In this document: positions 44,077-51,641 of the stretch, piece by piece
Position numbering within the stretch: the stretch's first letter is position 1
Layout: each line of letters begins with the position of its first letter
Made by a program: the position numbers and the translations under genes
Source of the DNA: Bacilli bacterium
Lineage (GTDB): Bacteria > Bacillota_I > Bacilli_A > RFN20 > CAG-288
Reading direction: 5' to 3'
DNA length: 64,000 bases
Assembly: GCA_022647725.1 (NCBI GenBank)
Contig: JALCLG010000001.1
Coordinates: forward strand, 626,931 to 690,930
Notes under the pieces: generated by a model
The model's input: only the letters and a program-made list of their open reading frames with translations
Database searches by the model: none
Told to the model about the DNA's origin: nothing

Positions 44077-45882
44077 TCACCCAATTTGTGAAATAGCAAA
44101 ATAGGTGGTTAAGGAATCGTAAACATAAGTCCCAATATTCCAAACATCGGATGTCTCTGGTGTTACTCCGGAGTCTTCTTGTTGTGATGGTAATGAGCCA
44201 TGCTTTTGTGCCCATCTTCCATTGGATAATTGTTTCATAAAATGGAAATCATGATAGGTCTCCTGACTAATATTGCCAATTCTAAATGCAATTCTCCTTT
44301 CGTAATCAAAAATATAATTGTTATCAACAGAAATGATTCTTGCGTCAATGTTGTTTTGAGCCATTCTGGACAACGCAGCAGGAACAAATACAGATTGATA
44401 AACACTTGCATCAACATAATTTGTATTATTAGGATAAACAGATGTCCCGTTATAGAAAAGGAGCTGCAAAAATGAATCAATCCCGCTTGCATAACCAAAG
44501 CAATTAATATTAATTGAGTTTTCTTGATAATAATCACCGGCATTTCCATATAAAGAATCGGCAATTTCAGGGGAGGTAAGTGTAAATGTTGGTCTATTTG
44601 AATTGGATCGAGAAGAATAGAAAACTGTCTCAGGAATGGAATCTAGGGAAAACGAAAACTCAAACATAACACTTGACTTTCCTGAATAAAGGGCGTTTTT
44701 AATAATTTGTGTCACGTCATATGCAAATCCAGTATTACCTTGATGAGAAATCTCGTTTCCTGTTGTATAACTCGTCGTTCCATCAATTTGACTAAAAATC
44801 GGTTCTGAGGTTATTTCTTTTAATCGCGGATAAATTGAGACATTGCCCGAGTAATTACTATAGGAGATGACTCCAGAAGTGATAAGGGAAGCGGAAAGAG
44901 AGGAAACAAAATTTAGCTTTACTATTGATCTAAAACTTGGGCGTAACCTTTGGCCACCAATTCCCATCATTGTATATGGAGATTTACCAATATGTAGATA
45001 ATTGTTTTCAAATGCCATTGGCTGACCAACAATATAATCTTTGTCCTGAATAGATAATGCTGATTGTTCAATAGAAAAAGACACGCTGTTTTGCAAAAGA
45101 AGTGGATATGAGGAAAAATAAGAACTCAAATCATTAATGCTGTAATCAAATTGGTAGTCCTCATTATTTTTTTGGACGGAAAGCAAAGTCATAGGAACTG
45201 TTACACCAGACAAATCGGAAATGATGGGAGCATTGATGCAAAAAACTTGCATTCCATATGAGGAAAGAAAGTAGTATATTCCTTTAGACAAAACCAGTGG
45301 AAGCTTTGTTGATAAACAAACAGAAAAATTAAAAGGTTCGCTGCTTTTTGTAGTTATCGTTTCCATAGAGGAAAAACTATCTGGGCTAATATTTTCAAGA
45401 TATTCGGTCCCGTCATTTAAAGCAAAAGCTATTTGTGAAAATTCTTTGCCCGAAAGCAAATCTTTTTGAACAATGCCTTCTGTAGAATAAGAAGCCACAG
45501 GATGAATTAGATTTCTTTTTAAATTTATTTTTTCTCCTTTAAACGAAAGAGTGTCAAAAGAAAGACTATTCAGTGTTTTTGGAATGCTGACTTGATATTG
45601 TGCTTGCACGTTTTTATAATTGAGGCCTTCCAAAAACAAGCTATTATCATTTTCTTGAAATCCATTCTCGTCCCAAAAATGGATAGGATAATTATAGTGT
45701 ATTGTTTTAATTGTACCGTCTTCAAGAGTAAAGGACTTAGACTCAACAGTTCTTTTTGACAAAATTTCGTGTGTTTCAGTATTTGTTTCTTTCCGGCAAA
45801 CCTTTGTTTTACTCAAATTGAGCGAATTAAAACCCGCAATCAGCTGAAACAAAATCGAAAATAGTAAAAAAAATCCTTTCAT
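44077..45882 (-). CDS. Secreted protein with DNRLRE-like N part and papain-like C part
   Basis: 601 residues. Signal peptide MKGFFLLFSILFQLIAGFNS. The N-terminal half has wording typical of Rhs/WapA-like and DNRLRE surface proteins (IKTIHYNYPIHFWDENGFQE then NDNSL). The middle is beta-rich. The C-terminal part has ININCFGYASGID with candidate nucleophile Cys461, and YHDFHFMKQLSNGRWAQKHG with His544/His547. This resembles the NCYGYA...DYHFYRQxxDGTWSHKxG pattern of secreted papain-fold peptidases or amidases. Activity is inferred. The gene is strikingly AT-rich compared with neighbours and its start has no AGGAGG, only an AT-rich leader, so it looks acquired. Confidence 0.65.
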   Translation of the reverse strand: MKGFFLLFSILFQLIAGFNSLNLSKTKVCRKETNTETHEILSKRTVESKSFTLEDGTIKTIHYNYPIHFWDENGFQENDNSLFLEGLNYKNVQAQYQVSIPKTLNSLSFDTLSFKGEKINLKRNLIHPVASYSTEGIVQKDLLSGKEFSQIAFALNDGTEYLENISPDSFSSMETITTKSSEPFNFSVCLSTKLPLVLSKGIYYFLSSYGMQVFCINAPIISDLSGVTVPMTLLSVQKNNEDYQFDYSINDLSSYFSSYPLLLQNSVSFSIEQSALSIQDKDYIVGQPMAFENNYLHIGKSPYTMMGIGGQRLRPSFRSIVKLNFVSSLSASLITSGVISYSNYSGNVSIYPRLKEITSEPIFSQIDGTTSYTTGNEISHQGNTGFAYDVTQIIKNALYSGKSSVMFEFSFSLDSIPETVFYSSRSNSNRPTFTLTSPEIADSLYGNAGDYYQENSININCFGYASGIDSFLQLLFYNGTSVYPNNTNYVDASVYQSVFVPAALSRMAQNNIDARIISVDNNYIFDYERRIAFRIGNISQETYHDFHFMKQLSNGRWAQKHGSLPSQQEDSGVTPETSDVWNIGTYVYDSLTTYFAISQIG

Positions 45883-45902
45883 AATTTCTATTCTTTTTTA
45901 TT

Positions 45903-45911
45903 ATTATACCA
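45903..45911 (-). promoter_or_regulatory. Extended -10 promoter of the AT-rich secreted protein
   Basis: Minus-strand TG-G-TATAAT (45911-45903), 20 nt before the start codon. TTTATT lies at a 16-bp spacing as a poor -35. Confidence 0.5.
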
Positions 45912-46040
45912 TCACACTTAAAATAATAAAGGACTTTCACAAATATTGCGATTATTCAATAAATTATCCGAAAGATGTTTAACTTTCTCTGCTAAGTAGC
46001 CCAAAATTAAAAGCCAACACTAAGACCTACGATGCCTACA

Positions 46041-46140
46041 TCAGCGCCTCCGAATGAGAAGGGGTGATGACGTATTCTAGAGAGTCACTCCACACGATAA
46101 GCCAAAACACGAAACGCGTTTGCTGTTAGAGGCCTTTTTT
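46041..46140 (+). ncRNA. Possible small structured RNA, unassigned
   Basis: In the gene-free AT-rich interval 45912-46409 this stretch is GC-richer and foldable: outer stem GCCTC/GAGGC (46046-46050 with 46129-46133), inner 8-bp stem GGGGTGAT/GTCACTCC (46061-46068 with 46084-46091), palindrome AAACGCGTTT (46112-46121), and a C plus six T directly after the outer stem. That is how a small RNA or riboswitch with terminator would look, but no promoter or family is recognised and no regulated gene follows at once. Further hairpins lie downstream (ACCCTGA/TCAGGGT, 46147-46201; CCGAGA/TCTCGG near 46263). Confidence 0.35.
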
Positions 46141-46409
46141 AGAGTAACCCTGAAAAGTTTTTTCGGTTTGTCAAAAACCTTTGTGTTCAAGTTCTCAGGG
46201 TAACCCACCTTCCCTTGGGTGAAAAAATGATGACTTCAAAAGTAAATCGACTATACCTACTTCCGAGATTTTCTCGGGAAATGAAATTAAAAGAAAGAAA
46301 AAAGACAATACCAAAAAACAGAAAAATGGAAATCTGCAAAAAAATAAGTGCGCCGAAAAACGAATGAAAACAAAATCAATCTTTCTTCAAACCTTTTTTC
46401 TTTTCCCGG

Positions 46410-46438
46410 TTGCCTTATCCTTTCCGAGATTGTAGAAT
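46410..46438 (+). promoter_or_regulatory. SRP RNA promoter
   Basis: TTGCCT (46410-46415), 17-bp spacer, TAGAAT (46433-46438), 4 bp before the RNA stem. Confidence 0.75.
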
Positions 46439-46440
46439 AG

Positions 46441-46527
<87 letters not shown>

Positions 46528-46534
46528 TAAAATC

Positions 46535-46981
46535 ATGAATCCCACGGAACTGAAAAGCATCCTCAATCAGCTGTATTCCCTCTCCCAGAAGGCAGCCTCC
46601 CAGAAAGAGGTTCCGGTTTCCTGTTGTCTGGTCCTGGCTGACGGCCAGAAGATCTATGCCTCCAATGAGGTCGAGGAGGAAGACAATCCCTTATCCCATG
46701 CCGAAATGAAGGCTTTGGAAGAAGGCTTCCGGAAGTCTCACTCCCGGTATCTGGAGGGAGCCAGTCTGATCGTTACCTTGGAACCCTGTCTGATGTGTCT
46801 TGGTGCCATCTTAAAAGCCGGCATCCATCAGCTTTATTATGTCTTGGACGACCCGGACTTAGGCTCGTTATCCCATTATCACGTCTTTGTCGGAAAAGGA
46901 CTGGAGATCATCCGTCTGGAGGATCCCCGGTTCCGTTTGCTGATGGATGAGTTCTTTAAGACAATCCGCAACCCGGATTAA
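46535..46981 (+). CDS. tadA: tRNA-specific adenosine deaminase (TadA-like)
   Basis: 148 residues from ATG 46535. An in-frame GTG at 46511 would lie inside the SRP RNA stem. Zinc deaminase motifs: HAEMKAL (His55, Glu57) and TLEPCLMCLGAIL (Cys85, Cys88). TadA converts A34 to inosine in tRNA-Arg. A few TadA core residues differ from E. coli (VPVSCCLV where GAVLV-like sequence is usual), so a related cytidine/guanine-type deaminase is possible. No Shine-Dalgarno is present; the ATG is 8 nt after the terminator of the SRP RNA. In many Firmicutes tadA, ffs and dnaX are adjacent; here dnaX is 8 kb away. Confidence 0.85.
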   Translation: MNPTELKSILNQLYSLSQKAASQKEVPVSCCLVLADGQKIYASNEVEEEDNPLSHAEMKALEEGFRKSHSRYLEGASLIVTLEPCLMCLGAILKAGIHQLYYVLDDPDLGSLSHYHVFVGKGLEIIRLEDPRFRLLMDEFFKTIRNPD

Positions 46982-47673
46982 TCCTGATAGATGTGATGAA
47001 CTAAAAGAGCATAGCGGTTCTCACTGAGAATCCGCTTTTTGACGTCTTCGTCATTGGGCTTGCCCTCGGGGAAGATGACTTTGAAGGCAAAGAAAAACGC
47101 TACGGTGGAGATACCGGAAGTTGCTAAGGTCTGAACGGCCTGATAAATGGCATCCGGCCAGATATCGCTGGCGGCTTTCAGCCATAGGGAATTCAAAGCA
47201 TTGCTGGCAAAGGTAATGAAAATCAAAGCCAAGAGATACCAGCCTAATTGACGTAAGATATTGCCTTTGGAACGATAGGTGATGGTCCGCTGCAGAGGGA
47301 AGTTGATCAGCTGGGTCGCAAAATAGACAATGATCCAGGAAAGGGTGTAGCCGAGTCCGCCGCCGATCTTGACGCTGCCGTCGGCATTGTAGAGAACCTC
47401 GAATCCGATGATGGACCAAGCATACTTGCCCCCGCCATAAGGAAGGGTGATCTTGGGCCACATCCATTCGATGGAGGCATAGGAAAGGCCGAAGGCATAC
47501 GGAAGATACAGATAGCCCAGATACTGCAGGACCGTCAAAGCCCAGCCAATCAGGCCGAACTTCAAAAACTGCCATAAGGTCCTGGTCAGGACCGGATGGG
47601 TGCGCTTGATCCGTGTTAAGAAGCGGTGCTTGGGATGGATGAGACGGACTTTTTGGGTATTGCTGTTCTGCAT
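46978..47673 (-). CDS. GtrA-like membrane protein
   Basis: 231 residues. Four helices of the GtrA family: FLKFGLIGWALTVLQYLGYL, an extended loop, LGYTLSWIIVYFATQLINFP with the following LQRTITYRSK, then WYLLALIFITFASNALNSLW and a last helix near 190-212. GtrA proteins help move lipid-linked sugars for glycopolymer modification. A 60-residue segment between helices 1 and 2 (about 60-120) is longer than usual. The C terminus overlaps the tadA stop by 4 nt (convergent). Confidence 0.85.
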   Translation of the reverse strand: MQNSNTQKVRLIHPKHRFLTRIKRTHPVLTRTLWQFLKFGLIGWALTVLQYLGYLYLPYAFGLSYASIEWMWPKITLPYGGGKYAWSIIGFEVLYNADGSVKIGGGLGYTLSWIIVYFATQLINFPLQRTITYRSKGNILRQLGWYLLALIFITFASNALNSLWLKAASDIWPDAIYQAVQTLATSGISTVAFFFAFKVIFPEGKPNDEDVKKRILSENRYALLVHHIYQD

Positions 47674-47756
47674 GAAAGCTCCTAGATAGAAAAATTATAG
47701 CCTATAGCCATCCTAAATGCATTCCTTTGACGAAAAAAAGGAAAGACCGGAAAAAC

Positions 47757-47809
47757 CTATCGGCAAGATTCTAAAAGAAAAGCACGATGTGTTTATTTCT
47801 TGCCGATAG
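47757..47809. promoter_or_regulatory. Perfect 12-bp inverted repeat flush with the Fic start codon
   Basis: CTATCGGCAAGA (47757-47768) and TCTTGCCGATAG (47798-47809) with 29 nt between; the right arm ends at the base before ATG 47810. It may be a paired operator, or an mRNA hairpin that hides the start region. Confidence 0.75.
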
Positions 47810-48724
47810 ATGGATTATGATACCATCATGACTTATTTAACAGCCTCTCAGTTAGCGAAAAAATGGACGCTTTCTGAAAGAAGCATCCGTAATTACTGTA
47901 CTCAAGGGCGAATCCCGGGAGCCTTTCTGAAGGGAAAGGCCTGGATGATTCCAGACACAGCGACTCCTCCTATCAGGAAGAACCAGTCCGCCCATAAGGA
48001 ATCGGCTTTACTGATGGTTCTAAGACGGGAAAAGAAAAGTCATCTCAAAGGCGGAATCTATCATCGGCTTCAGATTGAGATGACCTATAACTCCAACCAT
48101 ATTGAGGGCAGTCGGCTGACCCAGGATCAGACCCGTTATATTTTCGAGACTCATACTCTTGGAATATCCGAAACTCCGGCCAACGTCGACGATATTATCG
48201 AAACAGTCAACCATTTCCGTTGCATAGACCTGATTCTGGATGAAGCCGGCCGGCCGTTGACCGAGAGTCTCATCAAAAAAATCCATTTTCTTTTGAAATC
48301 GGGGACCAGTGACAGTCAAAAAGAGTGGTTTGCCATCGGAGACAATAAAAAGATTCCGAATGAGGTCAGTGAGACGGAGACAGTGCTTCCCGAGAAAGTA
48401 CCTGAAGCAATGCAAGCTTTGCTGACCTGGTATCACAGTCTGAAGAACGTCACTTTTGCTGATCTCCTCGAATTTCATTATCGCTTTGAGACGATTCATC
48501 CTTTCCAGGATGGCAATGGCCGGGTTGGCAGACTGATACTCCTCAAAGAGTGCCTGTCTCATAACATCACACCGTTTATCATCACGGACGACAGGAAATT
48601 CTACTATTACCGTGGTTTGAAGAAATGGAAACATCAGCCGGGCTATTTAAAGGATACCTGCCTTGCCTGCCAGGATGACTTCAAAAAGGAACTGACTTAC
48701 TTCCGTATTCCTTATCCGGACTAA
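47810..48724 (+). CDS. Fic family protein with N-terminal helix-turn-helix
   Basis: 304 residues; ATG 47828 is an alternative start. Residues 8-50 look like a MerR/excisionase-type DNA-binding helix-turn-helix (TASQLAKKWTLSERSIRNYC, GRIPGAFLKGKAWMIPD). The Fic domain holds the catalytic HPFQDGNGRVGR (His230), which transfers AMP (usually) from ATP onto target hydroxyls. An inhibitory helix motif S/TxxxEG is present upstream (SNHIEG, Ser95-Glu99), marking class II self-inhibition. DNA-binding plus Fic suggests autoregulation through the adjacent inverted repeat. Target unknown. Single gene, no partner antitoxin needed given the built-in inhibitory motif. Confidence 0.9.
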   Translation: MDYDTIMTYLTASQLAKKWTLSERSIRNYCTQGRIPGAFLKGKAWMIPDTATPPIRKNQSAHKESALLMVLRREKKSHLKGGIYHRLQIEMTYNSNHIEGSRLTQDQTRYIFETHTLGISETPANVDDIIETVNHFRCIDLILDEAGRPLTESLIKKIHFLLKSGTSDSQKEWFAIGDNKKIPNEVSETETVLPEKVPEAMQALLTWYHSLKNVTFADLLEFHYRFETIHPFQDGNGRVGRLILLKECLSHNITPFIITDDRKFYYYRGLKKWKHQPGYLKDTCLACQDDFKKELTYFRIPYPD

Positions 48725-48736
48725 GCCAACAAGAGG

Positions 48737-48765
48737 TCGATACTTTTCGTTGCTTATGATAAAAT
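48737..48765 (+). promoter_or_regulatory. prfA promoter
   Basis: TCGATA (48737-48742), 17-bp spacer, TAAAAT (48760-48765) with TG extension (48757-48758). It leaves an untranslated leader of about 120 nt with a short CCCT/AGGG hairpin. Confidence 0.5.
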
Positions 48766-48892
48766 TGATACCGTGAAACACCTGTTTACTGCTTTTTTCA
48801 TCTCCGAAGTCACAGCCCTGAGCTTTCTCTAGGGTTCTCCTTTTGGTTGGCCGTGCCGCTGGACGTTATCACACTAAAGGAGAAATAATCTT

Positions 48893-49996
48893 ATGGATTA
48901 CATGATTGAAAGACTCAAGGCGATGAAGGTACGGTTAGGCGATATCGACAAACTTTTATCCGAAGGAACCCTGGATATTCCGACAATGACCAAGCTTTCC
49001 AAGGAACGCTCGGATCTGGAAGATCCGGTCAAGATGTACGATGATCTTCTCAAGATCCAGTCCGACCGAGCGGATGCCGAAGAGATGATGAAGGATCCGG
49101 ATCCGGAAATGAAGGAACTGGGCAAGACCGAATTCGATGATCTTACTCTCCAGGAAGACAAGAAGAGAGAAGAGATCAAGATTGCTCTGCTGCCGAAGGA
49201 TGAGAATGATGATAAGAACATCATCATGGAAATCCGCGGCGCTGCCGGCGGCGACGAAGCCAACATCTTTGCCGGCGACCTTTTCCGGATGTATACCCAT
49301 TATGCCGATAAGAAGGGCTGGAAGATCCAGATGATGGATTCCGATCCGACCCCGCTGGGCGGCTATTCTCTGGTCTCCTTCAAGATCAAAGGCAAGGGTG
49401 TCTACTCCTGCCTGAAGTTCGAGAGCGGTGCTCATCGGGTTCAGCGGGTTCCGGTCACGGAAGCCAACGGCCGTATTCAGACCTCGACGGCAACGGTTTT
49501 GGTCATGCCAGAAGTCCAGCATGTCAATATTGTCATCAATCCAGCCGATCTGAAAATCGATACCTACCATTCTTCCGGTGCCGGCGGTCAGAACGTCAAC
49601 AAGACGGAATCGGCTGTCCGTATCACCCATATTCCCTCGGGGATTGTCGTCTCCTGCCAGATTGAGCGGGATCAGTTAGCCAACAAGGAAACCTGTATGG
49701 AAATGCTGAAGGCCAAACTTCAGGCCCAGCAGGATGCGGCTTTGGAAGAGAAGGTCGGCGGCGAACGCCGTCTGAAGGTCGGCACCGGCGAACGGAACGA
49801 ACGTATCCGCACTTACAACTATCCGCAGAACCGTGTCACCGATCACCGGATCGGCTGGTCGACTCTGAATCTTCCCAAGTTCATGGATGGCGATCTCGAT
49901 GAGATCGTCCAGGCTTTGAATGAGGCTAATCAGAAGGATCTCTTGGAAGAAGAGACCCGGAAGCTGCAGGAAGCAAGCGGTACGTCTTCGAAGTAG
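48893..49996 (+). CDS. prfA: Peptide chain release factor 1
   Basis: 367 residues. It recognises UAA and UAG. The anticodon-like specificity motif is PVT (RVPVTEANGRIQTS) and the catalytic loop is GGQ (YHSSGAGGQNVNKTESA), whose glutamine is normally methylated by PrmC, the next gene (gap 4 nt). AAGGAG precedes the ATG; ATG 48902 is a possible alternative. It shares the GGQ domain with prfB at 18309-19431 but has no frameshift. Confidence 0.97.
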   Translation: MDYMIERLKAMKVRLGDIDKLLSEGTLDIPTMTKLSKERSDLEDPVKMYDDLLKIQSDRADAEEMMKDPDPEMKELGKTEFDDLTLQEDKKREEIKIALLPKDENDDKNIIMEIRGAAGGDEANIFAGDLFRMYTHYADKKGWKIQMMDSDPTPLGGYSLVSFKIKGKGVYSCLKFESGAHRVQRVPVTEANGRIQTSTATVLVMPEVQHVNIVINPADLKIDTYHSSGAGGQNVNKTESAVRITHIPSGIVVSCQIERDQLANKETCMEMLKAKLQAQQDAALEEKVGGERRLKVGTGERNERIRTYNYPQNRVTDHRIGWSTLNLPKFMDGDLDEIVQALNEANQKDLLEEETRKLQEASGTSSK

Positions 49997-50000
49997 TCTT

Positions 50001-50816
50001 ATGACGAATCAAGAGCTGGTCTCTTTTCTCTATAGGAACGCCATCCCCTTAGCGGATATCCGCCTTATCATGGAAGGCGTCTTTCAGGTGGACTTTGACC
50101 GGCTGGGGATTATCGGTAGTGAAGGCAACATCCCTCAAGAAAAGGCTAAGCAGCTCCTTCAGCAGCTGCAGGACGGCTATCCAGCCGCCTATCTTGCCGG
50201 TTATGACGTCATCCGCGGACTGAAAATCTATCTGACTCCTGATGTCCTCATTCCTCGAACCGAAACCATCGATTTCCTTTATGGATACCTTTTTACCAAC
50301 TTTGACTTAAGTCACAAAAAGGTTTTAGATCTCTGCACCGGTTCCGGCGTGATTGCCTTAGCGATTAAGAATACGTTTCCGAGTGCGGACGTCACCGCCA
50401 GCGATATCTCGAAAATGGCTTTGGCCTTAGCCAAGAAGTCGGCGCTTTTAAACCATCTGGATGTCCGTTTCGTGGCGTCGGATTTCCTGGCTTCCGTCCC
50501 GGGTGCCTTTGATGTTATCGTCTCCAACCCTCCCTACATCGAGGAAGGAGCAAAGGGCGTCGTGGCTAAGAGGGAACCTCCTCTTGCTCTCTATAGCGGT
50601 AAAGATGGGCTTGATAGCTACCGGGCCATCTTCAAAGCCTTAGGATCCCACCTGAATGAGAAGGGACTGGCTTTCTTTGAGCTGGAAGCCAATAAAGGTG
50701 AAGCTGTCTCCAAGCTCTTTCTAGCCGACTATCCCCAGGGTTATTCGCTCAAGGTCCTTCCGGATATGGAAAGCAAGGAGCGCTATCTGCAGATCAGCAA
50801 ACAGACGATTGTATAA
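50001..50816 (+). CDS. prmC: Release factor glutamine methyltransferase
   Basis: 271 residues from ATG 50001; earlier starts in this frame lie inside prfA. SAM-dependent N5-glutamine methyltransferase acting on the GGQ of RF1 and RF2. Visible: helical N-terminal domain, PRTETIDFL, VLDLCTGSGVIALAIK (SAM motif I), and the catalytic IVSNPPYIEEG (NPPY). C-terminal block ALYSGKDGLDSYRAIF and LEANKGEAVSKL. Operon with prfA, the usual bacterial pairing. Confidence 0.96.
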   Translation: MTNQELVSFLYRNAIPLADIRLIMEGVFQVDFDRLGIIGSEGNIPQEKAKQLLQQLQDGYPAAYLAGYDVIRGLKIYLTPDVLIPRTETIDFLYGYLFTNFDLSHKKVLDLCTGSGVIALAIKNTFPSADVTASDISKMALALAKKSALLNHLDVRFVASDFLASVPGAFDVIVSNPPYIEEGAKGVVAKREPPLALYSGKDGLDSYRAIFKALGSHLNEKGLAFFELEANKGEAVSKLFLADYPQGYSLKVLPDMESKERYLQISKQTIV

Positions 50817-50867
50817 TCGTGATTATATAGTCACCTGCCTCCGATAGAATGATGCCTCAGTGCATTG

Positions 50868-50896
50868 AAAAAGCCCCAGTCGCCTGGGGCTTTTTA
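50868..50896. terminator. Bidirectional terminator between convergent operons
   Basis: AAAAAGCCCCAG/CTGGGGCTTTTT (50868-50879 with 50884-50895), 4-nt loop, U tails on both strands; serves prfA-prmC and the LemA operon. Confidence 0.92.
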
Positions 50897-50917
50897 AGTT
50901 TCTTACGTCGGTGACGT

Positions 50918-51586
50918 TTAGAAGAAAGTGCCGCGAGCCTTGTCCTTCATCTCCTTGGACGTGGAGAACGGGACACGGGTCGTATAGCCTTCCTTGGCAG
51001 CGACCATCATATAGACAGGCCACTTCTGAATGGTGGTATTCCATTCCAGAACGGAATCATTGTAGACTTCACGGGCAGCGGTGATCTCCTTCTGGAGATA
51101 ACTGTTCTGCTGCATGCAATCGGCAATCTCGGAATGGGACTTGATGTCCGGATACGCTTCGAAAGCGACATTGATCTTGTTGCCGATGGAATTGACCTTG
51201 TCAGCCACTTCGTTACGGGTCGAATCGTTGGCCGGCGAGCCACCGCCACGGTACATGGCGACTTCAGTAAGAACGGTCTTATCGAGATCGACAGCCTTGT
51301 CGAGAAGCTTGGCAGCGTTCTGCAAGATCACGACACGCTGCTCCAGATAATCATCGATCTGGGAGGCATTGTGCTGAATGGCCTGCTGCAGCTGACGGAG
51401 ATAGGTGCGGGCCTTGATCTTCATGCCGATGAAGACGATACCGGGGATGATGCCTAAGATGAAGAGCATCACTTCGAAGAAATACGTTCCGAAACCGATC
51501 TTGACCGGAATTTGCTTGTCGATGACGTTGGCGTCACGCCCAGACTCGTTGACTGGGCCATTGACTTCATCTAATTCGTTAGCCAT
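50918..51586 (-). CDS. lemA: LemA family protein
   Basis: 222 residues. After a 30-residue polar N terminus comes one membrane helix (about 32-54, FFEVMLFILGIIPGIVFIGM), then a long helical domain outside the membrane. Family blocks: QLQQAIQHNASQIDDYLEQR, VAFEAYPDIKSHSEI, LQKEITAAREVYNDSVLEWN and TTIQKWP. LemA proteins are common in bacteria but their role is unsettled. It is the last gene of a minus-strand set with two membrane proteins upstream. The N-terminal extension before the helix is longer than usual. Confidence 0.9.
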   Translation of the reverse strand: MANELDEVNGPVNESGRDANVIDKQIPVKIGFGTYFFEVMLFILGIIPGIVFIGMKIKARTYLRQLQQAIQHNASQIDDYLEQRVVILQNAAKLLDKAVDLDKTVLTEVAMYRGGGSPANDSTRNEVADKVNSIGNKINVAFEAYPDIKSHSEIADCMQQNSYLQKEITAAREVYNDSVLEWNTTIQKWPVYMMVAAKEGYTTRVPFSTSKEMKDKARGTFF

Positions 51587-51641
51587 AGGTGGCCTCCTTT
51601 GAATTTGTTTTTATTCTATCACTTTGCCGACACTTTCAAGC

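Noticed and set aside
43401..46440. Prophage or integrative element
   Set aside because: AT-rich content suggests transfer, but no integrase, phage structural gene or attachment repeat is seen.
48772..48892. T-box or ribosomal leader upstream of prfA
   Set aside because: A GGCCGTGCCGC stretch vaguely recalls a T-box antiterminator, but the conserved GGUGGNACCGCG and specifier stem are missing and prfA is not a usual T-box target.
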